Assembly: GCF_002835935.1 (NCBI RefSeq)
Contig: NZ_PJCF01000006.1
Coordinates: 496,001-560,000, forward strand
DNA length: 64,000 nucleotides
Source: Paraglaciecola sp. MB-3u-78
GTDB lineage: Bacteria; Pseudomonadota; Gammaproteobacteria; Enterobacterales; Alteromonadaceae
Direction: 5' to 3'
This document shows positions 9,944 through 23,102 of the stretch, in pieces. The notes beneath the pieces are model-generated. The model was not told the origin of the DNA, ran no database searches, and was given only the letters and a program-made list of their open reading frames with translations. Within the stretch, counting starts at the first letter, position 1, and each line of letters opens with the position of its first letter. A program made the translations under genes and the position numbers.

Positions 9944-11206
9944 ATGCCAACTACACATTTAACCGATACAAAATTTTCAGACTTACCCATTCATCAGCAG
10001 GTTGTAGACGCGCTGTCTGAGGCTAATTTCAACCTTTGCACACCTATTCAAGCGTTGAGTTTACCGCCCTTGCTTGAAGGCAATGATCTTGCCGGTCAAG
10101 CGCAAACAGGAACAGGTAAAACCATTGCATTTTTGGTCGCTACTTTCCACTATTTGTTGACTAACCCTCAAGACTCAAAACGTCAGCCTAGGGCAATCAT
10201 TATGGCTCCCACACGTGAGTTAGCTGTGCAAATTTTTAACGATGCAGAATTACTTAGCCAGCACACAGGTTTGACCCTTGGTTTAATTTATGGGGGCGAG
10301 GGTTACCAAAGTCAACGGGAAAAATTGCAAGGTGGTGTAGATATTATTATCGGCACCACGGGTCGTATTATCGATTACTACAAACAAAATATCTTTTCAT
10401 TAGCCGCTATTCAAGTGGCGGTATTAGACGAAGCCGATCGTATGTTCGACCTTGGCTTTATTAAAGATATTCGATATTTATTTAACAGAATGCCCAAACC
10501 GACCGAACGTTTGAGTATGCTGTTTTCTGCTACCTTGTCTTACCGCGTTCAAGAGTTGGCCTACGATCACATGGATAATCCTACACATGTTCAGATTGAG
10601 CCAGAAAGAAAAACCGCTGAACGGGTAAAAGAAGAACTCTTTTACCCGTCAGACGAAGACAAACCTTACCTGCTACTCACATTGATGGAAGAAGAATGGC
10701 CAGACAAAGCTATAGTGTTTGCAAACACTAAACATGGCTGTGAAAGAATTTCTGATTGGTTAGAAGCTGACAAGCATAGGGTGGGTTTGTTAAGCGGTGA
10801 TGTACCTCAGAATAAGCGCCTTAAAATACTAGAAAACTTTACCAGTGGTGTACTTGATGTATTAGTCGCCACAGATGTAGCAGCACGTGGTTTACATATT
10901 CCTATGGTAAGTCATGTTTTTAACTACGATTTACCCGACGATGCAGAAGATTATGTGCACCGTATAGGTAGAACGGGTCGTGCTGGCGAAAGCGGTAGTT
11001 CTATCAGTTTTGCTTGCGAAAAATACGCACTAAACTTACCGGCGATTGAGGATTATGTGCAACACTCAATACCAGTGACCGATTACAACCCAAATGATTT
11101 AATGTGGGACGTCACCCCACCTAAACCTCGTTTTAAAAAACGTATGCAAAGTGGTAAAAGTCACCAAAAACGTCCTTCAGGTCCACGCCCTAATAGAAAT
11201 AGATGA
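9944..11206 (+). CDS. rhlB: DEAD-box ATP-dependent RNA helicase RhlB
   Basis: RhlB unwinds structured RNA as part of the RNase E degradosome. At 420 residues it matches the family. It shows the Q-motif region ([15 protein letters not shown]), Walker [14 protein letters not shown] sequence, DEAD motif [15 protein letters not shown] motif, RGLHIP and [11 protein letters not shown] short basic tail ([16 protein letters not shown]) ends the protein and may bind RNA. The stop overlaps the gppA start by four bases (ATGA), implying translational coupling. Confidence 0.96.
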   Translation: MPTTHLTDTKFSDLPIHQQVVDALSEANFNLCTPIQALSLPPLLEGNDLAGQAQTGTGKTIAFLVATFHYLLTNPQDSKRQPRAIIMAPTRELAVQIFNDAELLSQHTGLTLGLIYGGEGYQSQREKLQGGVDIIIGTTGRIIDYYKQNIFSLAAIQVAVLDEADRMFDLGFIKDIRYLFNRMPKPTERLSMLFSATLSYRVQELAYDHMDNPTHVQIEPERKTAERVKEELFYPSDEDKPYLLLTLMEEEWPDKAIVFANTKHGCERISDWLEADKHRVGLLSGDVPQNKRLKILENFTSGVLDVLVATDVAARGLHIPMVSHVFNYDLPDDAEDYVHRIGRTGRAGESGSSISFACEKYALNLPAIEDYVQHSIPVTDYNPNDLMWDVTPPKPRFKKRMQSGKSHQKRPSGPRPNRNR

Positions 11207-12720
11207 ATAAAAACACCGAAGTCATTGTCCCCTTCGCTCAGCCTGAGCAACTGTATGCAGCTGTAGATCTAGGCTCCAACAGTTTCCATATGGTGATCGT
11301 TCGGGTTGTGGCGGGTAGTGTGCATATTATTGGTAAGGTAAAACAAAAAGTACGCCTTGCCGCTGGGCTAGATGAAAATATGGTGCTGGACCAACTTAGC
11401 CTCGAAAGAGGTTGGAAGTGCCTTGAAACTTTCGCAGAACGTTTGCAGGACATTCCCCTGTCAAATATCAAAATCGTTGGCACTGCCACTTTACGCTTAG
11501 CAGCGAACGCTGACGTATTTATAAAAAAAGCTGAAGAAATTCTCAAACATAAATTGAATGTCATTGATGGTGAGGAAGAAGCCAGACAAATTTACTTGGG
11601 TGTGGCTTACACGTCGTCTAACCAAGGCAATTCTTTGGTGATTGATATTGGCGGCGCAAGCACAGAAGTAATTGTCGGTAATGATATGACCCCAATTCAT
11701 TTGGTCAGTATCAACATGGGGTGTGTCACCTTCAAAGAACGCTTTTTCGCCGATGGCAACATGTCAGTGGATAATTTTGAGCTTGCTATTAATCAGGCTA
11801 AAATTTTATTAGAGTCGGTGATCAATGACTTTATAAATTTTGACTGGCAGCAATGTTTAGGCGCATCAGGTACTCCCCAAGCCATTACTGAAATATTGGT
11901 GACACAAGGTATCAGTGACTCTATCCGCATCGATTATCTGCATAATCTAAAACAGCAATGTATTGATTGTGTGACCATAGATTTATTACAAATAGACGGT
12001 TTGACTGAAGCAAGACGAGCGATTTTCCCAAGTGGCTTGGCCATACTGATTGCCCTGTTTGAACAATTAAAAATTCAAGAAATGCAGATATCAGGCGGGG
12101 CACTTCGTGAGGGCCTTATTTATGGCATGTTAGATAACATGCAACAAAATGATCGTAGGTTGCAAACACTAGAGCAATGTATTGAGCGTTTTCACATAGA
12201 CTCGGAACACGCTTATCGTGTCAAAGGCATTGCCCTTAGTCTGTTTAAACAAGTGCAAAACCAGATGGTCTTAGGCAAAGTAGAGTGTGAAGCGATGTTG
12301 ATGGCATCTGCCATGTTGCACGAAACGGGTCTGCATATCGAATACAAACTACACCATCAACATGGCGCATATATACTTAGTCACTTGCCCATGGTGGGTT
12401 ATACACAACAGCAACGTGCTGGTATCAAAACGTTAGTGCAAAGTCACAGACAGGAAATTAAACTCGGTTTGTTTGATTCTTTTCATCCAGAGGTGCGCCA
12501 AGCACTTTTGGTGTTAGTGAGAGTATTACGTTTATCTTGCTTACTTTCCATCCGGCGCAAAGACAACTTACTGGCAGATTTTAATTTAATCACTTCAGAT
12601 GAAAAGTGGACTCTGACTTTTCCAAAAGGTTGGCTAAAGTCGCACCCACTAATAGATGCCGAGTTAGCTAACGAAAAATGGCAACAGCATAAAGTGGGCT
12701 GGAGCTTGGAGTGTTTTTAA
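11203..12720 (+). CDS. gppA: Ppx/GppA-family phosphatase (guanosine pentaphosphate phosphohydrolase)
   Basis: Members hydrolyse pppGpp to ppGpp or inorganic polyphosphate. The 505-residue protein has actin-like ATPase motifs: phosphate loop [14 protein letters not shown] (residues ~18-31), [24 protein letters not shown], and a C-terminal HD-like helical region ([20 protein letters not shown]). Position directly after rhlB, with a four-base overlap, favours GppA over Ppx. The enzyme choice between the two substrates cannot be read from sequence alone. Confidence 0.92.
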   Translation: MNKNTEVIVPFAQPEQLYAAVDLGSNSFHMVIVRVVAGSVHIIGKVKQKVRLAAGLDENMVLDQLSLERGWKCLETFAERLQDIPLSNIKIVGTATLRLAANADVFIKKAEEILKHKLNVIDGEEEARQIYLGVAYTSSNQGNSLVIDIGGASTEVIVGNDMTPIHLVSINMGCVTFKERFFADGNMSVDNFELAINQAKILLESVINDFINFDWQQCLGASGTPQAITEILVTQGISDSIRIDYLHNLKQQCIDCVTIDLLQIDGLTEARRAIFPSGLAILIALFEQLKIQEMQISGGALREGLIYGMLDNMQQNDRRLQTLEQCIERFHIDSEHAYRVKGIALSLFKQVQNQMVLGKVECEAMLMASAMLHETGLHIEYKLHHQHGAYILSHLPMVGYTQQQRAGIKTLVQSHRQEIKLGLFDSFHPEVRQALLVLVRVLRLSCLLSIRRKDNLLADFNLITSDEKWTLTFPKGWLKSHPLIDAELANEKWQQHKVGWSLECF

Positions 12721-12798
12721 ATTTTCATCTTGTTGATTGAGAACAACCCAAATAGATAAAAATTAAGACGTTGTTGTTTAATCCTGAGGCTAAGGCCC

Positions 12799-15690
<2,892 letters not shown>

Positions 15691-15710
<20 letters not shown>

Positions 15711-16503
15711 TTATACTTGGAATATTAAATAATGCCTGGGTATTCGCTTGGCTCGCTAGCTGTAATGTTGTTATATCAGTGACAATCAAACGGGCTACTT
15801 CCTGAGCTACGAATGGCAGATAAGCGGGTTCGTTATTGCCATTGTCGACTCTACGGTTATTGGCTAAACCCTTGGGGCGTAAATAAGGTGCGTCTGTTTC
15901 CAACAAGATACGATTTAATGGTAGCGATTTAACCGCTTCACGTAATGTTTGCCCACGTTTGAGATCACACACCCAACCGGTTATGCCAATGTACAAATCT
16001 AAATCTAAGTAACGTTTCATCTGCTCAATATCGCCGGTGAAACAATGCACTACGCCACCTTTTAATGTTTTATGATATTTTGTTAATAGTGCAATTTGAG
16101 CTTCAAATGCATCCCGCTCATGTAAAAAAACAGGTAAGCCCAGTTCACAGGCTAATTTAAGTTGTTGTTCAAAGGCAAACAGTTGTTGGTCTGGGGTAGA
16201 AAAATTCCGATTAAAATCTAAACCACATTCGCCAATGGCCACTACGCATTTAGACCTAGCTAAGGTATTTAGTTCCTGTATGGTTTCATCACTAAATTGA
16301 CTGGCGTCGTGGGGATGAACACCAATAGTCGCAGACAAGTGGTTGGGGTATTGCTGGGCTAATTGAATGGCTTGTTGGCTTTTGTTTATATTAGTACCGG
16401 TAATAATAATATGGCTAACATCAGCGACTAAAGCGCGTTCAAAGACTGGCTCAAATAACAAGCGTTTGTCGGTAAAATTGACACCAATATCACACCAGGA
16501 CAT
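15691..16503 (-). CDS. tatD: TatD family metal-dependent DNase
   Basis: TatD proteins are cytoplasmic 3'-5' exonucleases with an amidohydrolase-like TIM barrel; the link to Tat transport is positional. The 270-residue sequence begins with MSWCDIGVNFTDKR (the family usually has HxH-like or C/DIGxN forms here), followed by IGVHPHDAS, AIGECGLDFNRN, PVFLHERDAFE, GGVVHCFTG and LLETDAPYLRPKG. It lies 4 bp after an unnamed gene downstream of tatC. Confidence 0.93.
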
Positions 16504-16507
16504 TAAC

Positions 16508-17086
16508 TTATTTCACTCGTTTAGCGCGAATACGCTTGTTTGCGTTCTCTTTACCAATAAAAAAAGAGCCCAACGCGCCGCGCTCGATAATAACCACGTT
16601 ATCTTTGCTCAACTTTAGACGGGTGCTGTCTGTCTGGCGCCATACTTGTCCATTATCAAGGAAAATAATTAGCTCTCCGCGAGGTGCTTTTTTTGTCTTG
16701 ATTACTGTGGCTTGGATCTGACTGATCAAACCTTTAGGATGTTTTATATTTTCTTGCCCAAAATTTGCAGTAGAATTAACTATTGGCTTGGGCTTACTTA
16801 TGTCAGGCTCAATTGGAAGCTCTGCTATTAATTTAGTGGATAAAACCGCTTTTTTCTGTAGCACAGGAGGTGAGGGGGTTACTACGATTTTTTGTTTTTT
16901 TGTTTGCTTGTTTTGTTCTTGGGTCGTTTTAACCTGAGTTTTTTTCGCTAGATTGTCGTAACAAACAAGCCGTTGTAGGCTATCGTTACTCTGTGCGCAG
17001 TCTAATAAATCACTTTGTAGCGATTGCGTTATGCCAAAGGTACTAAAAAAAGCTACTAATCCTACATACTTTTTAATATCGCTCAT
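16508..17086 (-). CDS. Exported protein of unknown function between tatC and tatD
   Basis: A 192-residue protein starting at an ATG that overlaps the tatC stop (ATGA) with AGGGAG before it; a longer upstream frame only shadows tatC. A signal peptide (MSDIKKYVGLVAFFSTFG) is followed by LLDCAQSNDSLQRLVCYD, a paired-cysteine motif seen in small secreted proteins, a low-complexity K/Q/T region, and a C-terminal beta-rich part (QVWRQTDSTRLKL, GALGSFFIGKENANKRIRAK). I do not recognise a named family. Coupling to tatC and tatD suggests an envelope role, which is inference. Confidence 0.8.
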   Translation of the reverse strand: MSDIKKYVGLVAFFSTFGITQSLQSDLLDCAQSNDSLQRLVCYDNLAKKTQVKTTQEQNKQTKKQKIVVTPSPPVLQKKAVLSTKLIAELPIEPDISKPKPIVNSTANFGQENIKHPKGLISQIQATVIKTKKAPRGELIIFLDNGQVWRQTDSTRLKLSKDNVVIIERGALGSFFIGKENANKRIRAKRVK

Positions 17087-17826
17087 AAATCTCCCTGATG
17101 TTCTTGCTCTGTCTTTTTTCTCGAATAAATACTGCCAACTACTATACCAAACTCGTATAATATCCACATAGGTATGGCCAGTAATGTCTGAGAGATGATA
17201 TCTGGCGGCGTGAGTAACATGCCTACTACAAATACGCCTACAATCACATATGGACGTTTTGCTCTCAATGCATCTGGTGTCGTAACCCCAGTCCAACACA
17301 TCAGTACTACTGCCACAGGTATTTCAAAAGCCAACCCAAAAGCAAAGAAAATTTTAAGAACAAAGTTAAGATAACTACTGATGTCAGTGTTGATAACTAC
17401 CCCTTCAGGCGCCACGCTAGTGAAAAACGCAAATGCCAAAGGAAAGACCACGTAGTACGCAAAAGACATACCTAAATAAAATAACAAGGTACTCGAAAAC
17501 AACAACGGCGCCACCAAACGTTTTTCGTTTTTATACAAACCGGGCGCCACAAACCCCCAAATTTGGTAAAGCACCACAGGGATAGCAATAAAAAATGACA
17601 ACACCATAGTTAGTTTAAAAGGTGCAAAAAAGGGCGAAGCCACGTCGGTGGCAATCATTTGTGCGTTTTCTGGCAGAGTGTCTAACAGGGGAGTCGCTAA
17701 CCAGTGGTATAGGTCTTGTGCAAAATAAACTAAGCATAGAAACACTACAAACACACTGACAACTGCTTTTAATACACGGCCTCTGAGCTCAATTAAATGA
17801 GCAATTAAGCTATTGGGTTCAGCCAT
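17083..17826 (-). CDS. tatC: Sec-independent protein translocase TatC
   Basis: TatC is the six-span inner-membrane receptor that, with TatB, binds twin-arginine signal peptides. The 247-residue protein opens with the typical LIAHLIELRGRVLKA, has FAPFKLTMVLSFFIAIPVVLYQIWGFVAPGL split over the first periplasmic loop and second span, and six hydrophobic segments. It follows tatB by 6 bp. A likely client, the Tat-signal protein at 54880-55512, is in this window. Confidence 0.97.
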   Translation of the reverse strand: MAEPNSLIAHLIELRGRVLKAVVSVFVVFLCLVYFAQDLYHWLATPLLDTLPENAQMIATDVASPFFAPFKLTMVLSFFIAIPVVLYQIWGFVAPGLYKNEKRLVAPLLFSSTLLFYLGMSFAYYVVFPLAFAFFTSVAPEGVVINTDISSYLNFVLKIFFAFGLAFEIPVAVVLMCWTGVTTPDALRAKRPYVIVGVFVVGMLLTPPDIISQTLLAIPMWILYEFGIVVGSIYSRKKTEQEHQGDL

Positions 17827-17832
17827 GTTTCG

Positions 17833-18132
17833 TTACTCTTTAGAATAAGGTTTTTGGACGGACTTCGCTGCATCGCGAAGCTCATCAACAGATTTTTGTA
17901 ATTCTGGAGATAGATTTTCTAGGTTTTTTTCTTCGGCTTTTTTCAAATTTTCATGTAACTCATGAATTTTAAATTGCTGCTCGACTTCTTGTCGAAATCC
18001 GCTGGCCATGCCTTTAATACTGCGTACAGTTTTCATAGTCGAGCGAATGGCACCGGGTAACCTTTCAGGTCCCAATACCACTAAACCAACTACAGCAATA
18101 ATTAAGAGTTCGAAAAATCCGATATCAAACAT
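17833..18132 (-). CDS. tatB: Sec-independent protein translocase TatB
   Basis: A 99-residue single-span protein that forms the signal-peptide receptor with TatC. The N-terminal anchor [20 protein letters not shown] is followed by GPERLPG and an amphipathic helix, then a charged tail. FELL and GPERLP distinguish it from TatA. Its start overlaps the tatA stop by one base. Confidence 0.95.
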   Translation of the reverse strand: MFDIGFFELLIIAVVGLVVLGPERLPGAIRSTMKTVRSIKGMASGFRQEVEQQFKIHELHENLKKAEEKNLENLSPELQKSVDELRDAAKSVQKPYSKE

Positions 18133-18413
18133 TAATTACTCTCTTTGTGTTCACTCTTTGCTTGCTGAACAGTACTTTTTGAATTTTCAGTATCTCCAGT
18201 ATTTCCAGTGATTTTATCTTCGACTTTCTCTTTAGCAACGAAATCAGCATCGGCATCGGCATCCTTTTCCTTATCATCATCGCTCATGGCTTTCTTAAAA
18301 CCTTTCATTGCAGAGCCTAAATCTCCACCTAAACCGCGTAATTTTTTAGTACCAAAAAGCAATACTACAATAACCAAAATAATCACCAATTGCATGGGGC
18401 TAATACCAAACAT
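18132..18413 (-). CDS. tatA: Sec-independent protein translocase TatA
   Basis: A 93-residue pore-forming subunit. It has the N-terminal span ([20 protein letters not shown]), the [14 protein letters not shown] hinge, an amphipathic helix with [11 protein letters not shown], and an acidic tail with a DADADAD run. It is first in tatABC. An AGGAG-like sequence lies before the ATG (complement of CTCCTAG). Confidence 0.96.
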   Translation of the reverse strand: MFGISPMQLVIILVIVVLLFGTKKLRGLGGDLGSAMKGFKKAMSDDDKEKDADADADFVAKEKVEDKITGNTGDTENSKSTVQQAKSEHKESN

Positions 18414-18597
18414 AAAATACTCCTAGAGACTGTATGTTTTTCATTATACGTAGCTTATTAAAAAGGTCACTGGATTTGATAGCGAAATCTAGGTTGTTTG
18501 ACTTTTTAATCGCTAATTGCGTTAATCTAAAATCTGAAAACGCTAACGTTCTGCCTATCAAATACCTGTTATGGATGTTTTCGCTGTGAGGATAATT

Positions 18598-19512
18598 GTG
18601 AAAAAAGTTTTTTTATTTTTTGTCAGCATCGGTTTTTTATCAAATCTTAAGGCTGAAGAGATACAACAAGAATATCCATGGTTAGATACCATGCACCAGA
18701 GTATTGCATCTTCGGTCAATACCAGTGCTTTATGGTTTGATGATTTTTTTGCCTTAGATGAATTTAAAAATAATGAAGAAGCCTATGGTGAAGCGCGAAT
18801 TCGTTTAGGTTGGGAGCCAAGAAGCCGCAGTGTAAATGAATTTGAAACTCGTTTTAAAGTAAGAGTGAAATTACCTAATTTGAAAAACCGTGTCGATTTG
18901 GTTTTATCTGATTATGACGATGACAGACCATATAATGACATCCAAGCGTCGGGCGTTAATGATTTTGTAGAGCAGAATCGCTTTAGTTTGGCGCTGCGCT
19001 GGCGACGCAGCCCTGAGAGTGGATTGTCACATCGTATCGGGGTCGGCCGTCGTTTGCAGGCTTTTGCCAAAAGTCGTTATCGGAATTCCCATATTTTGAC
19101 TGATAAAACTATTCTACGTTGGGAAACGTCTGCTTATATGTATAGTGATGACGGTTTGGGAGCTGATTTTTCTTGGCAGTTAGGTTACAACGCTTCTGAT
19201 CGCTCTATATTTAGATGGAATAATCATTTTTATTTCAGAGACCGGACCAGCGATTGGCTTTGGCAGCATAGTATACAGAAACTCACTCAATTTGATGAAA
19301 AAAATGCCTTGATAGCGGGCTATTATATTGAAGGACTAAGTCGACCAAATTATCGTTTAGAAGAATATTTGGTCAGTCTAAGATGGCGTAAAAACACCCT
19401 GCGTGAGTGGTTATTCTATGAAGTTGAGCCATTTATATTGTGGCGACGGGATGAACAATTTTCTGCTTCTTATGGTATGGCTCTTCGAATAGAAGGTTTC
19501 TTTGGCAAGTAG
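18598..19512 (+). CDS. Exported beta-rich protein of unknown function, possible outer-membrane barrel
   Basis: I chose the GTG at 18598 (304 residues) because AGGA lies seven bases before it and a signal peptide starts there (MKKVFLFFVSIGFLSNLKAEE); an ATG nine codons upstream lacks an RBS. The rest alternates aromatic and charged residues (RIRLGWEPRSRS, FSLALRWRRSPESG, FYFRDRTSDWLWQH) and ends GMALRIEGFFGK, a terminal aromatic pattern found in outer-membrane barrels. No named family recognised. It stands on the opposite strand between ubiB and tatA, breaking a cluster that is often continuous in relatives. Confidence 0.75.
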   Translation: MKKVFLFFVSIGFLSNLKAEEIQQEYPWLDTMHQSIASSVNTSALWFDDFFALDEFKNNEEAYGEARIRLGWEPRSRSVNEFETRFKVRVKLPNLKNRVDLVLSDYDDDRPYNDIQASGVNDFVEQNRFSLALRWRRSPESGLSHRIGVGRRLQAFAKSRYRNSHILTDKTILRWETSAYMYSDDGLGADFSWQLGYNASDRSIFRWNNHFYFRDRTSDWLWQHSIQKLTQFDEKNALIAGYYIEGLSRPNYRLEEYLVSLRWRKNTLREWLFYEVEPFILWRRDEQFSASYGMALRIEGFFGK

Positions 19513-19601
19513 AAAGGCTCGTTGGCGACCACAATATTTCTGATCTTTGTTAAGTAAAAAACTTAGCCAGCATATCCCTAGTTAAACAAATTCAGGTGGC
19601 A

Positions 19602-21233
19602 TTAACTGCGTTTTGTTTTAAAGGCAAAGAACCAGCAGCTTAGACCTAATAAATCGAAGCAGCCACTGGGCCACCAATTATCTTGATACATAGGCAAAAT
19701 TGCGCCAATGATAATAAAGGTTGTGCCCATTATCATCAGTAAAGTGCTGGTATGTTGCTGTCTAAGTTGTTCTTGCTGCGCTTCGAACTGAAGCTTTTGT
19801 AGCTCAGGCAAGGTTTTAACTTGTTTCAACGTGTCATACACTAGGTCAGGTATTTCGGGTAATTTCTCAGACCAATAAGGTAGGTTAGTCGAAATCTTTT
19901 GATACATGGCTTTCAGGCCAATTTGTTCTTTCATCCAATTCTCTAAAAATGGTTTTGCAGTTTTCCACAAATCAAGTTGTGGGTACAACTGGCGACCTAA
20001 GCCTTCAATGTAAAGCAAGGTTTTCTGGAGTAGAACTAGTTGTGGTTGTATCACCATATTAAAACGTCTGGCGGTATTAAACAGTTGCAGCAATACATTA
20101 CTAAATTCAATTTCTGCTAAGGGCTTTTGAAAAATGGGTTCGCATACTTTGCGAATGGATGCTTCGAAATCGTCGATATCGGTATCCGATGGCACCCACC
20201 CCGAGTCCACGTGTAATTGAGCTACTTTGCGATAATTACGATTAAAAAAGGCGATAAAGTTTTCGGCTAAATATCGTTTGTCTTCGCTATTGAGTGTGCC
20301 GACTATGCCAAAGTCTATGGTGATATATTGGGGATCATTAGGGTTAACGGTAGACACAAATATATTACCGGGGTGCATATCTGCATGGAAAAAACTATCA
20401 CGAAACACCTGAGTGAAAAATACTTCTACTCCCCGCTCTGCCAGTCTTTTCATATTGGTATTGCGTGCAACTAGTTGCTTGATATCAGATATAGGTGTGC
20501 CGTAAATACGTTCCATTACCATTACGTTTTTATGGCTATAGTCACTGTATATAGTCGGCACATACAGAGCTGTTGAATTTTCAAAGTTGCGTTTGAATTG
20601 CATGCCATTTGCGGCTTCGTGGGTTAAGTCTAATTCATCAATAATAGTGCGTTCGTATTCCTTGACTACTTCAACTGGGCGTAAACGTTTGCCATCAGGT
20701 AACAGTTTTTGTAAGGCGCTTGCTGCTGTTCGCATAAGCTCAATATCAGATTGAATAGTATGTTGAATATTCGGCCGAATGACTTTAACAATTACATCTT
20801 GGTTACCGTCTTTTAATTTTGCTGCATGCACTTGAGCAATGGACGCAGAAGCCAATGGTTTAGTTTCAAATTCACTAAACAGGTCGCTTAGTTTCTCCAA
20901 CCCTAAGGATTGAAGGATAATTTGCTTAGCTAACTCTGGATCAAATGGTTCGACTTGATCTTGCAAAATAGACAGTTCAGTTGCGATATCGGGCGGCAAC
21001 AAATCTTTGCGAGTAGATAACATTTGACCAAATTTAATAAATACCGGGCCCAAGGTTTGCAAAGCTAACCTGACACGAGTTCCTTGGGATTTATCGGGGT
21101 GTTTATTGCGAAGCCAAAAAAAACCAATGCGGCCTAATTTCGCATACCAAGGTAGCCATTTACCAGGAATAAGTTCATCTAGCCCGTGTTGTAACATCAC
21201 TTTGTTGATCTGATAAAAGCGTAGAATTCTCAC
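19602..21233 (-). CDS. ubiB: Ubiquinone biosynthesis protein UbiB (atypical kinase/ATPase)
   Basis: UbiB is an ADCK-type membrane-associated ATPase needed for ubiquinone synthesis, probably for handling hydrophobic intermediates. The 543-residue protein has the KxGQ motif ([15 protein letters not shown]), the alanine-rich loop ([11 protein letters not shown]), catalytic-type [15 protein letters not shown] and ITIDFGIVG, and two C-terminal membrane spans. It ends the ubiE-ubiJ-ubiB operon, one base after ubiJ. Confidence 0.96.
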   Translation of the reverse strand: MRILRFYQINKVMLQHGLDELIPGKWLPWYAKLGRIGFFWLRNKHPDKSQGTRVRLALQTLGPVFIKFGQMLSTRKDLLPPDIATELSILQDQVEPFDPELAKQIILQSLGLEKLSDLFSEFETKPLASASIAQVHAAKLKDGNQDVIVKVIRPNIQHTIQSDIELMRTAASALQKLLPDGKRLRPVEVVKEYERTIIDELDLTHEAANGMQFKRNFENSTALYVPTIYSDYSHKNVMVMERIYGTPISDIKQLVARNTNMKRLAERGVEVFFTQVFRDSFFHADMHPGNIFVSTVNPNDPQYITIDFGIVGTLNSEDKRYLAENFIAFFNRNYRKVAQLHVDSGWVPSDTDIDDFEASIRKVCEPIFQKPLAEIEFSNVLLQLFNTARRFNMVIQPQLVLLQKTLLYIEGLGRQLYPQLDLWKTAKPFLENWMKEQIGLKAMYQKISTNLPYWSEKLPEIPDLVYDTLKQVKTLPELQKLQFEAQQEQLRQQHTSTLLMIMGTTFIIIGAILPMYQDNWWPSGCFDLLGLSCWFFAFKTKRS

Positions 21234-21234
21234 G

Positions 21235-21891
21235 TTAGTTATTGAGTCCTGTATCGACTTTCTTAGCTTGTTCTAATAAAGCAATTTTGGCAGATAAGCG
21301 CTCTGTGCTACTACGCAGGTCGCTCACACCTCGGCTAAATTCAATCATTTCGCTAGGTTTGACCGCAATTGAATCACTCTGAGTTAAATATTCTCCAAGT
21401 TCAATCGCACCTTGTTCTATTTGAGATTTAGCTGTATCAAACAATGTTCTCATGGTGGTAAACGTCTGGTGGGCCATTACATCGCCGGTGTAACGAGAGA
21501 GCTGTTCTTCCCAGTCAACATCCAAATCTTTGAGCAATGCACTAAAGGTTTGTGCCACATAAATGTCGCCAATAAGACTTAGCTGCTTTTGTTGAATAAG
21601 TTGGGTGAGTTGGCTGCTATCTTTGAGCTTAGGTAACGTCTCTAAATTTAACTCAATCAAACAATCTACTGGTTCACAGGGGGGCTCTGAATCACTGTCT
21701 GGGGTAAGAACAATGCGTACATCAATCTGCTCTGAAAAGCTGAACAATAGTGGCCACGGCAGTTCTTTGATCGTCACTTGCAACGATTTTCCTGATAACT
21801 TTTTTAAGCGCTGTTGGCTATCATCATCGAGTTTTAGCAATTGATTCATCGCCAGCTCGATCCCCGAGGTTACTAATTGGGCAAAGGGCAT
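21235..21891 (-). CDS. ubiJ: Ubiquinone biosynthesis accessory factor UbiJ
   Basis: UbiJ is a lipid-binding SCP2-domain scaffold in the soluble ubiquinone-synthesis complex. The 218-residue protein has an N-terminal SCP2-like half and a helical C-terminal half ending in a coiled segment ([17 protein letters not shown]). Sequence conservation in this family is low, so the call rests largely on its place between ubiE and ubiB and on length. Confidence 0.9.
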   Translation of the reverse strand: MPFAQLVTSGIELAMNQLLKLDDDSQQRLKKLSGKSLQVTIKELPWPLLFSFSEQIDVRIVLTPDSDSEPPCEPVDCLIELNLETLPKLKDSSQLTQLIQQKQLSLIGDIYVAQTFSALLKDLDVDWEEQLSRYTGDVMAHQTFTTMRTLFDTAKSQIEQGAIELGEYLTQSDSIAVKPSEMIEFSRGVSDLRSSTERLSAKIALLEQAKKVDTGLNN

Positions 21892-21892
21892 A

Positions 21893-22681
21893 TTAAAACT
21901 TAAAACCTCTATGCAATGCGACTATACCGCCGGTTAAATTTTGATAAGTTGTTTGCTCAAACCCTGCAGTATCCATCATGGCTTTGAGTACTTCTTGCTC
22001 AGGATGCATGCGAATCGACTCGGCCAAATATTGGTAACTGTCGGCATCGTTAGCCACAAGTTGGCCAATTTTAGGCAATAGATGGAATGAATACATATCG
22101 TAAGCCTTGTTCAACATCTCGTTGCTGGGTTTAGAAAACTCTAATACCAACAAACGACCGCCAGGCTTTAACACGCGATACATGGATGCCAACGCTTTGT
22201 CTTTATCAGTAACGTTCCTCAGTCCAAAAGCAATGGTGATAATATCAAAACTATTATCAGGAAAGGGCAATGCTTCGGCATTAGCTTGCACATATTGCAC
22301 ATTGCCGACTATGCCTTTATCACGTAATTTATCACGGCCTACTTTGAGCATGGCATCATTGATATCGGCCAATACTACCTGACCCGATTCACCGACAATA
22401 CGTGAAAATTTGGCGGTTAAATCACCGGTGCCACCGGCTAAATCCAATACTTTGTGCCCAGCACGCACACCGCTGCAATCTATGGTGTAACGTTTCCACA
22501 GACGATGCACACCCAAAGACATCAGATCATTCATAATGTCATACTTCGCGGCGACTGACTGAAACACCTCTTTAACCATATTCACTTTTTGGCTGGACTC
22601 TACCTGTTTAAAGCCAAAGTGTGTGCTGGGTTCAGAAGTATGGGTCGATGCCGGGGTATCATTTGTGTCAGGGCCGCTCAT
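21893..22681 (-). CDS. ubiE: Ubiquinone/menaquinone C-methyltransferase UbiE
   Basis: UbiE C-methylates demethylmenaquinol and the ubiquinone intermediate DDMQH2 with SAM. The start at 22681 ([12 protein letters not shown]) is preceded by AAGGA with good spacing; an in-frame upstream start lacks support. The 262-residue protein has the SAM loop [35 protein letters not shown], and the family motifs [13 protein letters not shown] and [17 protein letters not shown] at the C-terminus. Confidence 0.96.
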   Translation of the reverse strand: MSGPDTNDTPASTHTSEPSTHFGFKQVESSQKVNMVKEVFQSVAAKYDIMNDLMSLGVHRLWKRYTIDCSGVRAGHKVLDLAGGTGDLTAKFSRIVGESGQVVLADINDAMLKVGRDKLRDKGIVGNVQYVQANAEALPFPDNSFDIITIAFGLRNVTDKDKALASMYRVLKPGGRLLVLEFSKPSNEMLNKAYDMYSFHLLPKIGQLVANDADSYQYLAESIRMHPEQEVLKAMMDTAGFEQTTYQNLTGGIVALHRGFKF

Positions 22682-22830
22682 GAAAATTCCTTGATAGTCA
22701 TATGTCGTTAGTTTACCGAATAAAAGCCCACGCCAACAGATAAGAATTATGGAATATCCTCCACTCATTGTTTGAGAGGAGGTTTGACAGAAATTATTTG
22801 AACAAGTAAAAGCAGTAACTACATTAAGGC

Positions 22831-22864
22831 TAAGTACGACGGGGATCCTTCCCCGACCGACTTA
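22831..22864 (-). terminator. Two-tier GC-rich stem-loop after small exported peptide gene
   Basis: An inner stem CGGGGA/TCCCCG with a four-base loop is enclosed by an outer stem TAAGT/ACTTA. It starts 8 bases after the small peptide stop. There is no clear T tract, so it may be an mRNA-stabilising 3' structure rather than a classical terminator. Confidence 0.55.
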
Positions 22865-22871
22865 GATAAGA

Positions 22872-23000
22872 TCAATTAGCTAGAACGATTTGTTCAACTG
22901 CTTGTGGTGGTTTTTTCATTCCTGGAAAAGCTGAAGCCGGTGAAGATGCTAAAGAAAAAGAAACAACAAGAGTTAAGATTATCAATTTAATTTTTTTCAC
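22872..23000 (-). CDS. Small exported peptide, 42 residues
   Basis: Found by eye. The minus strand has a GTG start preceded by CGGAGC (spacing 7), then a clear signal peptide (KKIKLIILTLVVSFSLASS, with SPA-SA cleavage sites) and a short mature part of about 18 residues, FPGMKKPPQAVEQIVLAN. A stem-loop follows the stop and two inverted repeats lie upstream. The compact unit with its own apparent signals supports a real gene. Function unknown; a secreted peptide, peptide toxin or envelope-stress product are all possible. Confidence 0.6.
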   Translation of the reverse strand: MKKIKLIILTLVVSFSLASSPASAFPGMKKPPQAVEQIVLAN

Positions 23001-23023
23001 AATAAATGCTCCGAAATAGTTCG

Positions 23024-23066
23024 ATTAGATGAGGACTTAGTTCCACATCTAATGGCATTATGCCAT
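23024..23066 (-). promoter_or_regulatory. Inverted repeats upstream of the small peptide gene
   Basis: ATTAGATG (23024-23031) is inverted as CATCTAAT (23046-23053), and the palindrome ATGGCATTATGCCAT fills 23052-23066. They lie 24-66 bases upstream of the GTG start, where a 5' leader structure or repressor operator would be expected. Confidence 0.45.
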
Positions 23067-23102
23067 ACGTTTCGGAGCGATGAATTTTAGTTGGAAAGTT
23101 AA

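Noticed and set aside
17087..17299. Long N-terminal extension of the gene at 16508
   Set aside because: It lies wholly inside tatC in another frame, and the ATGA junction with AGGGAG gives a better start.
22682..22768. Upstream start for ubiE
   Set aside because: The extra residues lack family character, and AAGGA lies directly before the ATG at 22681.
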